From: JAFEDN01 sp963795715
GTDB lineage: Bacteria; Pseudomonadota; Gammaproteobacteria; Coxiellales; Coxiellaceae
Direction: 5' to 3'
Assembly (NCBI GenBank): GCA_963795715.1
Contig: CAWCIY010000003.1
Span: 434,001-498,000, forward strand
Length of the DNA: 64,000 nucleotides
Shown: positions 16,743-26,338 of the stretch, piece by piece
Layout: each line of letters begins with the position of its first letter
Numbering within the stretch: position 1 is the stretch's first letter
Made by a program: the position numbers and the translations under genes
Notes under the pieces: generated by a model
Seen by the model: only the letters and a program-made list of their open reading frames with translations
What the model was told of the DNA's origin: nothing
The model's database searches: none

Positions 16743-18457
16743 GAATCTTAATTTCGCTTTAATTCGTAGGATAGTCTTATACGCTGCGGTTGCTTTGGTT
16801 GGGTTTTTATTGTGGAATGCCTGGGATAAAGAGCATCCGAGCAACCCTGCCCCTGCCAGTACTAATACATCTTCCAGCACCCAGCAATCATTCGTGCCAC
16901 CTTCTTACACCACCTCCCCTGCCCAAAGTGCGGGCAATGTTAACACGGCGCCTCCTCCCAGCAACGTACCTCTTCCGGCTGCAAACCCCTCGGGTTTAAT
17001 CAATGTGAAAACAGATGTTTTGGATGTTAACATCAGCGCCACAGGGGGTGATTTAGTAGATGCTAAGTTATTAAAGTATTATGAGACTTTGAATAAACCG
17101 CTCCTACCCATGCCAATATTAGAATCTGATCCCAATTCTCTATATTTAGCTCAAACCGGACTTAAAACAAATAATGCGGCGCAAACTGAAACTATTCAAT
17201 ATCACACGGATAAAATCCAATATAGGTTAGCTGAAGGCCAAAAAACTCTCGCTGTGTCTTTAACTGGCGCTACAGCTTCTGGTGTACAGGTGACTAAGAC
17301 TTACTTATTTGAACGTGGAAAGTACAATATTGGAGTTGAGTATCAATTAAACAATAAAGGAAGTAATACTTGGTTAGGGAATATTTATCAGCAAATGGTT
17401 AGAAAAAATGTGCCTCCAAAAGGTTCACAACATTCACGTTCTTACGATGGTGCGGCGATTTCTACACCTGATAAACCTTATCAGAAGCTGGCTTTTAAAA
17501 AATTAAACAGTGAGCAGGTTAATCAAAATGTGCAAGGTGGTTGGATTGCCATGCAGCAACCTTATTTTTTAAGCGCTTGGATTCCTCCCTCTAATCAATC
17601 TAGCCATTTTTACAGCAGTGTGACTGACAACACTTATACTCTGGGCTATGTCGGCCCTCAATTACAAATAGCTCCCAATGCAACAGTTAGCCAAAAATCG
17701 ATGTTTTATGTCGGCCCGGAACTGCCGGATGAACTGAAAAAATTGGCAAAAGGACTGGATCTCACCATAGATTATGGCTGGTTGTGGATGTTTTCTAAAG
17801 TCATTTTTTGGGTGATGGACCATGTGCATACTTTGGTTAAAAATTGGGGTTGGTCCATTATCATAACAACGCTACTGATTAAATTATTATTTTATAAATT
17901 GTCTGAAAAAAGTTATACATCCATGGCAAAAATGCGCGAAATTCAACCGCGGTTACAAGCTTTGAAAGACCGGTATGGTGAAGACAAGCAAGCTTTAAGC
18001 CGGGCTACCATGGAGTTTTATAAAAAAGAAAAAATTAATCCTCTCGGAGGTTGTTTACCATCCATCGTTCAAATACCGGTATTTATAGCGCTTATATTAC
18101 GTATTGATAGAAAGTGTGCAGTTACGACAAGCTCCTTTTATTTTTTGGATAAGAGATTTATCTGTGCATGATCCCTACTATGTATTACCCATATTGATGG
18201 GTTTAAGTATGCTTTTACAGCAAAAGCTGAGTCCCCCTCCTCCCGATCCAGCACAGGCAAAAATGATGATGCTTTTACCCGTTGTTTTCACCGTATTCTT
18301 TTTATCTTTTCCTGCGGGTTTAGTGCTGTATTGGTTAGTAAATAATTGCGCCAGTATTTTACAGCAATGGTATATCATGAAAACGTATCAGAAACGAAAA
18401 ACAAAATCTCCTAAGAAATTAAGTGCAAAACAGAGGAATAAGGTTGCGGAAAAGTAA
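16732..18457 (+). pseudogene. yidC: Membrane protein insertase YidC, broken by one inserted base
   Basis: Inner-membrane insertase. The frame from ATG 16732 runs through the N-terminal TM segment, the Pro/Ser/Thr linker, the periplasmic domain and the first insertase TM hairpins (CLPSIVQIPVFIAL near residue 450). It then leaves the conserved frame at about 18094, where CTTATATTAC should be CTTTATTAC. Removing that A restores ALYYVLIESVQLRQAPF and joins the C-terminal 110 residues (18104-18457) with PVVFTVFFLSFPAGLVLYW. The repaired protein is about 574 residues, full length. As yidC is essential, I judge this a sequencing error or a very recent mutation. Confidence 0.9.
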
Positions 18458-19789
18458 TGTTGATACCATCGCTGCAATTGCTACCCCTTCTGGACGAGGC
18501 GGTGTGGGTATTATCCGAATTTCAGGGCCACAGGCTCGTCAAATTGCAATCACCATTTTAGGTTATGTTCCTAGTCCAAGAGAAGCTGTTTACCTCCCAT
18601 TTTTTGATCGCTCCCAACAGATGGTAGACCAAGGAATTGCTATTTTTTATTCTACACCTCGCTCTTTTACTGGTGAAGATGTACTGGAATTACAGGGGCA
18701 TGGAGGGCGGTTATCCTGGATATGTTGTTGCGGGAAGTACTTGCCGCTGGAGCTCGCCACGCTCGCGCCGGGGAATTTTCCGAAAGAGCATTTTTAAATG
18801 GCAAAATGGATTTAACCCAGGCAGAGGCGATTGCCGACTTAATCGATGCTGGATCTGAACAGGCCGCGCGCTCAGCTTTAAAATCTTTACAAGGTGAATT
18901 TTCCCGGCAAGTCCAAGCCGCTGTATCAGAGCTGGTACAATTGCGACTTTTCGTCGAAGCGGCCATTGATTTTCCTACTGAGGAAATTGATTTTATTAGC
19001 GAGAGTGATACCTATCAAAGACTGACTTTACTTATTCAAACCGTAAAGTCTGTTCACTCCTCTGCTTTTCAAGGCGCTTTATTGCGAGAAGGTATTACAG
19101 CGGTCATAGTAGGAAAACCCAATGCAGGTAAATCCAGTCTACTGAATAATTTAAGTGGCCGAGATTCTGCGATTGTGACTGATATCCCAGGTACTACCCG
19201 TGATATTCTTAAAGAATTGATTCATGTAGATGGAATGCCGGTACATGTGGTAGATACAGCGGGGCTAAGAGAAACCACTGATGTAATTGAGCAAGAAGGC
19301 ATTCGCCGTACCCATTCAGCTATGCAGCAAGCCGATGTAATTCTATGGATTACTGACGCCAGCCAAGAACCTATCTTAAAATTAGATTTTGAAATAGATA
19401 GAAAAATTCCCAAAGTTTTAATCAGGAACAAAATTGATCTATTAGATGAACAACCAAGCAAAAAAACCATGGCTGAATACACAATTATTTCATTATCTGC
19501 GAAATTCCAACAAGGAATGGATTTGCTAAAAACTCATTTACAGGAACTGGTTGGTTATTCCACACATACAGAAGGTGTATTTATAGCAAGACGCCGCCAT
19601 ATCACTGCTCTGGAATCGGCCTTACAATTTTTAATGGAAGGAAAGAGAAAATTAAAAGAACATCAGGCTGCTGAATTACTGGCGGAAGATTTGCGCCAAG
19701 CCCAACAAGCATTAAATGAAATCACCGGTGAATTTAGCGCCGATGATTTATTAGGAAAAATTTTCGGCAGTTTTTGCATTGGAAAATAA
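18423..19789 (+). pseudogene. mnmE: tRNA modification GTPase MnmE, broken by one missing base
   Basis: With MnmG it makes the 5-carboxymethylaminomethyl group on wobble U34 of tRNAs. The N-terminal folate-binding part (VDTIAAIATPSGRGGVGIIRISG) reads to VLELQGHGG; at about 18708-18712 one base is missing (GGAGGGCGGTTATC), after which the expected frame VILDMLLREVL continues from 18716. The rest is intact: G1 VGKPNAGKSSLLN, TTRD, DTAGLRET, RNKIDLL and the C-terminal catalytic CIGK. The repaired length is about 450 residues. The start is uncertain: TTG 18444 has AGAGGA seven bases upstream; GTG 18423 is also in frame. Confidence 0.9.
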
Positions 19790-19854
19790 ATTATTGTGTT
19801 TTTATAAATTCTAATTTAAAATGAATAACTCATGTTTTCTGAGGTTTGGTTTCT

Positions 19855-21477
19855 ATGAAAGAATTCATTTTTAGAAATCGAAGTGCTTGGCAAAGTTATT
19901 TACTGGCTTTGTTAATGGCAGTTCTACTTATTTGGTTTTTGTTCACCAGTGATTTTTTAAAAGGACATGCTGCTTTCTTCGAAACTTTAGATCCAGGCCA
20001 ACACCTTTCCGGATGGTTGTTCTATCGATATGATCAATGGCGCTTTCCACTGACTTATACCCAAAAGCTCAATTACCCCCAAGGTGTTAGTATAGTGATG
20101 ACGGATAGCATTCCATTGGCAGCGGTTATTTTAAAAATTTTTCGCCAATGGTTACCTCAAGGGTTTCAATATTTTGGTTGGTGGCATGCTTTAGCCTATT
20201 TGTTACAGGCATTTTCGGCAGCAGCCTTGATTAGAGTTTTGGGGTTTAAGAGCCTACTGGCTACTTTTGTTGCTGTAGGTTTTGCCCTACTCGTTCCTGA
20301 ATTGACTTTGCGTTTTCCTCATACTTCTTTATTGACTCAAGGTCTGATCATGCTAGCGTTTTGTGCTTATTTTTCAGGTATGAAAGAAGAAAAACTCATA
20401 TCTTATTCTGTAATTTTAGTTTTAATCAGTATCATTTCTTTATTGATCCATCCATACTTGTTTGCTATGACTTATCCTATCTATTTAGTTTTTTTAATAG
20501 ATTGGGGTTTTAGACAAAAAGAATTTAAATACTGCTTTATCTCTTTTTTGTTTTCTCTGATTATATTACTAGTTACTTTTACTGTATTCGGTTATTTCAA
20601 TGTTCATGGAGCCGAAGGTTTTGGCTTATTTTCAATGAATTTGTTGGCTCCTGTTTGTGGTGGAAAATTTTCTTTACCTTGTACCTACGGAACCACCGGA
20701 CAATATGAAGGATATAATTATTTGGGTCTCGGCCTTATCTTAATTTTAATTATAGTTTTTGCCGTCCAAATCAAATGGTTCATGAGCTTACCAAAACGCT
20801 TTCCGGCACTCACTATTTTAATGGTGTTATTTTTACTGTTTGCAATTTCGAATAAAATTTACTTTGGTCCTTATAAAATCATGGAAATTAAGTTTTCCAC
20901 GAGAATGGTTCACATTATATCAGTTTTTCAAGGCAGCGGACGGTTCTTTTGGCCTGTTGGCTATCTATTACTTTTTGTAGCGATAGTAGGTTTGCTGCGT
21001 TGGCAAAATCAAACTGCGGCTGCATTTATTTTATTAAGTTGTTTGTTGTTGCAGTGGTTGGACGTGCAAAATAATTTCAATTTTCAAAAAAAAATGACTG
21101 AACAACCGGCAACGCTGAATTTTCAAAATTGGCAGGCTTTATATCCTTCCGTGGTGGCCATGGATATTTTTCCCTTTGTTGAAAAGTATTCAGGGGATGT
21201 AAAAAGATATCAATTTTTTTTACTTTGGGCGGGACAAGCGCAATGGTCTGTGAATACAGTTTCTTCGGCTCGAGTACCTACTTATTCCTACTTGAAAGAA
21301 CATTTTTTTGACCAGCCATTAATAAAAAATCATTTATATATTATCATGCCAGATGTAACGACTGCTGATATCCCAGCCAATTTAAAAATTTTATTACAAA
21401 AAGGCGATTGCCGGCATTTTTATCTTGCTGATAAGTCAAGAGCGACTGCTTGTATCGTTTCTACTAAGGAACCTTAG
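19855..21477 (+). CDS. Large polytopic membrane protein, DUF6311/GT-C-like
   Basis: 540 residues. I place the start at ATG 19855, which has GAGG ten bases upstream; a TTG at 19846 is too close to that site. About eleven hydrophobic segments follow a short cytoplasmic head, with a soluble C-terminal 100 residues. Early loop residues FETLDPGQHLSGWLFYR resemble those of DUF6311/GT-C-type membrane glycosyltransferases, which transfer sugars from polyprenyl donors. Assignment is by general plan, not strong motif. It is flanked by mnmE and an outer-membrane protein gene. Confidence 0.6.
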   Translation: MKEFIFRNRSAWQSYLLALLMAVLLIWFLFTSDFLKGHAAFFETLDPGQHLSGWLFYRYDQWRFPLTYTQKLNYPQGVSIVMTDSIPLAAVILKIFRQWLPQGFQYFGWWHALAYLLQAFSAAALIRVLGFKSLLATFVAVGFALLVPELTLRFPHTSLLTQGLIMLAFCAYFSGMKEEKLISYSVILVLISIISLLIHPYLFAMTYPIYLVFLIDWGFRQKEFKYCFISFLFSLIILLVTFTVFGYFNVHGAEGFGLFSMNLLAPVCGGKFSLPCTYGTTGQYEGYNYLGLGLILILIIVFAVQIKWFMSLPKRFPALTILMVLFLLFAISNKIYFGPYKIMEIKFSTRMVHIISVFQGSGRFFWPVGYLLLFVAIVGLLRWQNQTAAAFILLSCLLLQWLDVQNNFNFQKKMTEQPATLNFQNWQALYPSVVAMDIFPFVEKYSGDVKRYQFFLLWAGQAQWSVNTVSSARVPTYSYLKEHFFDQPLIKNHLYIIMPDVTTADIPANLKILLQKGDCRHFYLADKSRATACIVSTKEP

Positions 21478-21565
21478 TAAAGGTGAAAAGAGATTGAAAT
21501 TTAGCAATAACTATGATAGTATATTTAATACATTAATAAAATATCAGAATATCCGGAACTTACAT

Positions 21566-22159
21566 ATGAAGAAAAAACTTATTTTTTTAATAGGGCTTGT
21601 TTTGAGCTATTCAGCCTTAGCCATTGCCGACACCGCCACAGTCAACGCCAATACCGTAAATGTTACGGCGGCAACAGTGAATATCACCTCTTCTTTGTCA
21701 CAGCAGGCCCTGATTGCCGAATATAAACATCCCTGGTGGATCAATGTCGGAGGTGGCTTAACCACCGGTTTTGGTTCCAACGATCCAGTTAATCCAGGCT
21801 TCGATGTCAGCACCAATATTCAGCCAACCAAGCATCAGATTGTCACATTACGATCTGCAGGGGCTGATTTTATTGGTGGAGATTACTATGATATAGGCCT
21901 GATGTATGGGCTAATTACCCGAAATGCCAATGGTTTTCTTTCCGCCAGTATAGGGGCTGGTCCAGTTTTTTTTGAAAATAATTTCTTACGTGAAAATGAT
22001 AACAAAACTGTTTTAGGGGTCCCCATTGAAATGCAAGCGTTCTGGACACCCGTCGCCAATTTTGGTTTAGGACTCATTGGTTATATGAACGTCAATAATG
22101 AACATAGTTATTATGGAATGGTGTTGGCGCTACAGTTAGCAAACTTAGTGCCAATTTAA
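21566..22159 (+). CDS. Small predicted outer-membrane beta-barrel protein
   Basis: 197 residues from the ATG at 21566. The first 22 residues (KKKLIFLIGLVLSYSALAIAD) form a signal peptide. A short Thr/Val/Asn-rich repeat (TVNANTVNVTAATVNITS) follows. The rest alternates aromatic/hydrophobic and polar residues with many glycines (WWINVGGGLTTGFG, GDYYDIGLMYGLI, GFLSASIGAGPVFF, GLGLIGYMNV), the pattern of an eight-stranded barrel. The open frame upstream to 21425 overlaps the previous gene and has no RBS. Family not recognised. Confidence 0.65.
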   Translation: MKKKLIFLIGLVLSYSALAIADTATVNANTVNVTAATVNITSSLSQQALIAEYKHPWWINVGGGLTTGFGSNDPVNPGFDVSTNIQPTKHQIVTLRSAGADFIGGDYYDIGLMYGLITRNANGFLSASIGAGPVFFENNFLRENDNKTVLGVPIEMQAFWTPVANFGLGLIGYMNVNNEHSYYGMVLALQLANLVPI

Positions 22160-22180
22160 CAGCAATTGCCGCCCAAAAAA

Positions 22181-22212
22181 AACCTGCCCGGCATAGCCAG
22201 GGGCAGGTTTTA
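22181..22212. terminator. Bidirectional intrinsic terminator
   Basis: Stem AACCTGCCC/GGGCAGGTT with an 11-base loop, followed by TTT on the plus strand and by eight T on the minus strand. It lies between the convergent outer-membrane gene and the glycine-rich gene and can serve both. Confidence 0.75.
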
Positions 22213-22233
22213 ATGGACAAAGTATCGGTTGGT

Positions 22234-22767
22234 TTATCTGTGGCCTCCACCACCATGACCTCCACCCCCTCCATGGGAAGCTCCCATACCGCCACCACCG
22301 TGCGGGGCTCCCATACCACCGCCACCATGTGGAGCTCCCATCATACCGCCTCCGCCACCATGGCCATACATGCCTCCTCCTCCATGACCATAGCCGTAAC
22401 CGCCATAGCCTTCATGATGCATTCCGCCAAAATTGGTGGGTTGAGGTGACGATTGATAATAATTATTGGTAGAGTAGTAGTTCCTGTCTCCGTAATATCC
22501 ATAGCCGCCATACCAGCCCGGATAATATCCATAGTAACCATAGCCATAATCGGAATATGGATAATATCCATAGTCGTAGTTATTATAGTAATTATTGTAG
22601 TAATGTTGATGATATATCCGATGACAATGTCTATTGCCCCAATTATCCCGCCAGCAATGGTAACAATGATAAGGCGAGGTGCAGGTGGTGTAATAAGCTA
22701 ACCCCGATGAGGGTAAAAAGCCTAATACAGCTGCAAGGGCCAATATTTTCAATAGGTTGTGTTTCAT
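22234..22767 (-). CDS. Secreted Tyr/Gly/His-rich low-complexity protein
   Basis: 177 residues from the ATG at 22767 (GGGGG about eight bases upstream); an in-frame start at 22785 would add six residues before the signal peptide. Signal peptide: KHNLLKILALAAVLGFLPSSGLA. The mature protein begins with a Cys/His cluster (TTCTSPYHCYHCWRDNWGNRHCHR), then a Tyr/Gly stretch, and ends in repeats of a GAPHGGGGM unit and GHGGGG. The Cys/His cluster could bind metal. No family assignment; likely an exported, disordered or adhesive envelope protein. Confidence 0.6.
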   Translation of the reverse strand: MKHNLLKILALAAVLGFLPSSGLAYYTTCTSPYHCYHCWRDNWGNRHCHRIYHQHYYNNYYNNYDYGYYPYSDYGYGYYGYYPGWYGGYGYYGDRNYYSTNNYYQSSPQPTNFGGMHHEGYGGYGYGHGGGGMYGHGGGGGMMGAPHGGGGMGAPHGGGGMGASHGGGGGHGGGGHR

Positions 22768-22837
22768 AAAATATCCCCCTTTCATCTTTTTTCGTATATA
22801 TAACTAAGTTTAGCATAGAGGAAAGAAGATATTTATA

Positions 22838-23866
22838 TTAAACAATGTTTACTTCGGGCTGGATTTCAATGGCGAATTTTCCTTTTACAGAGTCTTGAAT
22901 AGCTTGGGCGAGCTGATGGACTTCTTTTCCTGATCCACCACCGTAATTGACTAATACTAAGGCATGATGCTGGTGTACACCGACATTGCCGAAACGACGA
23001 CCGCGCCAATGGCATTGTTCAATGAGCCATCCGGCTGGAATTTTATAGTGGTCTTGATCAATCAGATAATGTGGCAATTCCGGATACTGCGAATGTAAAT
23101 AATGGAATTGTTTATTACTGACCACAGGGTTTTTAAAAAAACTGCCGGCATTGCCGATCACCTTGGGATCAGGTAATTTTTCGCGGCGAATTTTAATGAC
23201 GGCGTCACTGATCTTTCTTATATTTATTTCCGTTTCTATGCTCTTTTCTGCTAGTACCTGTTTCAAAGCGCCATATTCTATATGAAATACCGGTTTTTTA
23301 TTTAAACGTAAGGTAACATCGGCAATAATGTATTGATTTTTAAACTGATTCTTAAAAACACTTTCTCGATAACCGAAATGACAGTCGGCATGCTTAAACT
23401 CGTGGATAACGGCGTCACTGATACGAACGGCGCGTAAACTATCAAATACTTGGGTCAATTCTACGCCATAAGCACCAATATTTTGCATAGGCGCCGCCCC
23501 CACTGTCCCTGGGATTAATGACAAATTTTCTACTCCGGCATATTGGTTTTCCAAGCAGAACAATACTAAATTATGCCAACTCTCCCCTGCTCCAGCATTT
23601 ATCCACACATGGTCTTCATTTTCCCGGATTACTTGAATGCCGGGAATTTGCATTTTCATTACTAAACCCGGGAAATCTTGTGTTAGAAGGATATTACTGC
23701 CCTCTCCTAATACCAGTTTGGGTACATCGCGCCAATGCTGAGCGCACAAAATGGTTTGTATATCCGCCAAGGTATTCACTTCACAAAAATAGTGAGTTTT
23801 GGCATCGATACCAAAGGTATTTAAATTTTTGAGAGAAATATTTTCTTGAATCATGGGAGTTTTCAA
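22838..23866 (-). CDS. murB: UDP-N-acetylenolpyruvoylglucosamine reductase
   Basis: 342 residues, the long E. coli-type MurB. FAD-dependent cytosolic enzyme that reduces the enolpyruvyl group to make UDP-MurNAc. Motifs: LNTFGIDA at the start, LGEGSNILL (FAD), LIPGTVGAAPMQNIGAYGVEL, the catalytic serine in NAGSFFKNP and the C-terminal IQPEVNIV glutamate. FGYRESVFK marks the type I subclass. Its start is 15 bp from the divergent rsmG start. Outside its usual mur cluster position. Confidence 0.96.
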   Translation of the reverse strand: MKTPMIQENISLKNLNTFGIDAKTHYFCEVNTLADIQTILCAQHWRDVPKLVLGEGSNILLTQDFPGLVMKMQIPGIQVIRENEDHVWINAGAGESWHNLVLFCLENQYAGVENLSLIPGTVGAAPMQNIGAYGVELTQVFDSLRAVRISDAVIHEFKHADCHFGYRESVFKNQFKNQYIIADVTLRLNKKPVFHIEYGALKQVLAEKSIETEINIRKISDAVIKIRREKLPDPKVIGNAGSFFKNPVVSNKQFHYLHSQYPELPHYLIDQDHYKIPAGWLIEQCHWRGRRFGNVGVHQHHALVLVNYGGGSGKEVHQLAQAIQDSVKGKFAIEIQPEVNIV

Positions 23867-23881
23867 TTATATCATAAATGC

Positions 23882-24520
23882 ATGAATGAACCTATCGCCA
23901 CGTATTTTTCAGAAGGGTTAAAGTCTTTAAATCTATCTTTAGATAAAGCATCCCAACAAAAACTGCTGGAATTTTTAGAATTATTGAAAAAGTGGAACCG
24001 CAGCTATAATTTAACTTCTATCACTGAAGACCAAAAAATGATTACTCATCATTTACTCGACAGTTTAGCGATCAGTCCCTATATTGTTGGGAAAACAGTA
24101 TTAGATGTTGGCAGCGGCGCAGGGTTTCCGGGAATCCCACTGGCAGTCTATTTACCTCAGGTCCATTGGACTTTGTTGGATAGTAATGGCAAAAAAACCA
24201 GCTTTTTAAACCAAGCTAAATTGGTGTTGTCATTACCCAATATCTCTGTGGTGCAGGCGCGCGCGGAACAATGGCATCCAGCACAAAAATTTGACCTCAT
24301 TGTAGTCCGTGCGGTCGGCGCTATCACCGAAGTCATGTCCAAAACGCGTCATTTACTCGATTCACAAGGATTTTGGTTCTTCATGCAAAGCGAGCATCAA
24401 TACGAGCAATTAAAGCAGTTTCATCCGGCGGCCATTGTTCATAACTTTTATATCCCTGGCATCCCCAACCCACGTCACTTAGTGATAGTGCCCGCTCTGG
24501 CCAATATTTCCCCCCTTTGA
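23882..24520 (+). CDS. rsmG: 16S rRNA m7G527 methyltransferase RsmG
   Basis: 212 residues from the ATG at 23882; 12 upstream codons are open but overlap murB. The SAM-binding loop VLDVGSGAGFPGIPLAV is near residue 70, and the substrate helix begins KKWNRSYNLTSI. It precedes parA, as in most gammaproteobacteria, though mnmG, which usually sits before it, is not in the window. The last codons and stop (TTT CCC CCC... CTT TGA) lie inside the start of a large inverted repeat. Confidence 0.95.
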   Translation: MNEPIATYFSEGLKSLNLSLDKASQQKLLEFLELLKKWNRSYNLTSITEDQKMITHHLLDSLAISPYIVGKTVLDVGSGAGFPGIPLAVYLPQVHWTLLDSNGKKTSFLNQAKLVLSLPNISVVQARAEQWHPAQKFDLIVVRAVGAITEVMSKTRHLLDSQGFWFFMQSEHQYEQLKQFHPAAIVHNFYIPGIPNPRHLVIVPALANISPL

Positions 24521-24606
24521 CAAAGGGGAGTTAGGGGGGATTTTTAGAATAGACTTGGATTTTTGGTTCAAAAAATCCCCCTCAATCCCCCTTTTTCAAA
24601 GGGGGA
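24508..24606. repeat. Large nested inverted repeat between rsmG and parA
   Basis: Outer arms of about 34 bases pair imperfectly (CCCCTTTGACAAAGGGG..GGGGGGATTTTT against AAAAATCCCCCTCAATCCCCC..CAAAGGGGG), and each arm contains its own small hairpin (CCCCTTTG/CAAAGGGG). The CCCCCTTT(TT)CAAAGGGGG unit is a common bacterial palindromic repeat. The element supplies the stop codon of rsmG and could slow read-through into parA. Confidence 0.7.
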
Positions 24607-24675
24607 AGTTGGATACGGATTGCTGCGTGCTGGTCAAAAATCTGATAAAATAAACAAATTTCATGAGGAGTTTCT

Positions 24676-25455
24676 GTGGCTAAAATTATTGCCATCACCA
24701 ATCAAAAAGGCGGGGTAGGGAAGACGACTACCTCAGTTAACTTAGCTGCTTCGCTAGCCGCTACTAAACAAAAAGTACTTTTAGTAGATTTAGACCCTCA
24801 GGGATCCGCCACCGTAGGTTGTGGCATCGACAAGCAGCAATTAACCGAGTCTGCAAACGAGGTATTGTTGGGAGAATGCGCTGCGGCGCAGGCGATACAA
24901 AAAACAATTTGGAATTTTGACGTATTGCCGGCAAATGGTGATTTAACAGTCGCTGAAGTAAGATTGTTACGCACCGAAAATCGTGATGATGTGTTAAAAG
25001 GTGCTTTAGCGCCGCTAAGTTCTCGGTATGAATTTGTTTTAATAGATTGTCCGCCTTCTTTTAATATGCTAACAGTCAATGCTTTAGTGGCCGCACACAG
25101 TGTGTTGGTGCCTATTCAATGTGAATATTACGCTTTGGAAGGATTAACCAGCTTGTTAAGCAGTATCGAACATATTCGTCGTTCTTCTAATCCTAGTCTG
25201 CAGGTTGAGGGTTTATTACGCACCATGTATGATGGCCGCAACGGCCTGACGGTAGAAGTTTCTGAGCAGCTATTGGCGCATTTTGGAGACAGAGTTTATC
25301 GCACAGTGATACCCCGCAATGTCCGTCTAGCAGAAGCGCCCAGTCATGGGTTGCCGGTTATGGCTTATGATAAACGATCGCAAGGCGCAACCGCATACCT
25401 GGCGTTAGCGGGGGAGATTTTGCGAAGGCAGGGCATGGGAGTTTTAATCGCATGA
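24676..25455 (+). CDS. parA: Chromosome partitioning ATPase ParA/Soj
   Basis: 259 residues, MinD/ParA deviant Walker ATPase: TNQKGGVGKTTT at residues 8-19, LLVDLDPQGSAT and VLIDCPPSFNMLT. Nucleoid-bound ParA with ParB moves the origin region. The GTG start at 24676 has GAGGAG upstream. It overlaps parB by 4 bp (GCATGA). The rsmG-parA-parB order is the standard chromosomal arrangement. Confidence 0.96.
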   Translation: MAKIIAITNQKGGVGKTTTSVNLAASLAATKQKVLLVDLDPQGSATVGCGIDKQQLTESANEVLLGECAAAQAIQKTIWNFDVLPANGDLTVAEVRLLRTENRDDVLKGALAPLSSRYEFVLIDCPPSFNMLTVNALVAAHSVLVPIQCEYYALEGLTSLLSSIEHIRRSSNPSLQVEGLLRTMYDGRNGLTVEVSEQLLAHFGDRVYRTVIPRNVRLAEAPSHGLPVMAYDKRSQGATAYLALAGEILRRQGMGVLIA

Positions 25456-26330
25456 AAAAATTAGGTAAAGGTTTAAGTGAACTGGGCCTAAACGAATTGC
25501 TGGGTGGAGTAAGCACTCCTGTGTCTGCAGCGATGATTGAACCAGAATCTGCTGCCGTAGATAAGCTGCACCACTTACCTATTTATTCGTTATCTCCCGG
25601 TGAATTCCAGCCACGTCGGCATATCGACCAAGCAGCTTTGGAAGAGTTGGCTCAATCGATACGCGCTCAAGGTCTGATACAGCCATTGATCGTACGGGCT
25701 AAAGCCAACAACCGGTATGAAATTATTGCTGGAGAACGCCGATGGCGAGCAGCACAATTGGCTGGCTTAGAAACAATACCAGTAGTTATCCGCGATATTT
25801 CCGATCAAACCGCCGTGGCGTTTGGTCTGATAGAAAATATTCAAAGACAGGATTTAAATGCTTTAGAAGAAGCTCAAGCGATTCAACGTTTATTACAGGA
25901 ATTTCAGTTAACTCATGAAGCGGTGGCGCAAGCCATTGGCAAATCCCGTTCAACCATTACCAATTTGTTGCGTTTGTTGCAATTAAATGACGATGTAAAA
26001 AATGGGTTAATAGAGGGCCGTTTAGAGATGGGCCATGCCAAGGCGTTATTAACATTGACTGGTGAAGCTCAAAGCGAATGTGCTCAGATAGTGATTCAAA
26101 AAAATTTATCGGTTCGAGAAACAGAAGCATTGGTGCAACGGTATCTCGATAATACACCTTCAAAGAAACCAGCAAGCCAAGCGGTAGTTGCTTTAGAAAC
26201 CGAAAAGAATTTAGCTGAAAAAATAGGAGCAAAAGTGACTATTCGCCATAATGCTCAGGGTAAGGGTAAGATTGTGATACATTATCACAATCTGGATGAG
26301 TTAACCGGGATTTTATCTCACATTCAATAA
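25452..26330 (+). CDS. parB: Chromosome partitioning protein ParB
   Basis: 292 residues. The first 20 residues (MKKLGKGLSELGLNELLGG) are the ParA-activating leader. The CTP-binding domain shows EFQPRRHIDQ, IIAGERRWRAAQ and IENIQRQDLNALEEAQA; the HTH follows (LTHEAVAQAIGKSRSTITNLLRLLQL). It binds parS (TGTTTCACGTGAAACA), but I find no perfect parS in the window. Coupled to parA. Confidence 0.96.
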   Translation: MKKLGKGLSELGLNELLGGVSTPVSAAMIEPESAAVDKLHHLPIYSLSPGEFQPRRHIDQAALEELAQSIRAQGLIQPLIVRAKANNRYEIIAGERRWRAAQLAGLETIPVVIRDISDQTAVAFGLIENIQRQDLNALEEAQAIQRLLQEFQLTHEAVAQAIGKSRSTITNLLRLLQLNDDVKNGLIEGRLEMGHAKALLTLTGEAQSECAQIVIQKNLSVRETEALVQRYLDNTPSKKPASQAVVALETEKNLAEKIGAKVTIRHNAQGKGKIVIHYHNLDELTGILSHIQ

Positions 26331-26338
26331 GTATATAT

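Noticed and set aside
18085..18110. Programmed frameshifting in yidC
   Set aside because: No slippery heptamer or downstream pseudoknot is visible, and the same indel class occurs in many genes here.
22453..22769. Plus-strand frames opposite the glycine-rich gene
   Set aside because: They are shadows of the low-complexity minus-strand gene, with no signal peptide or RBS.
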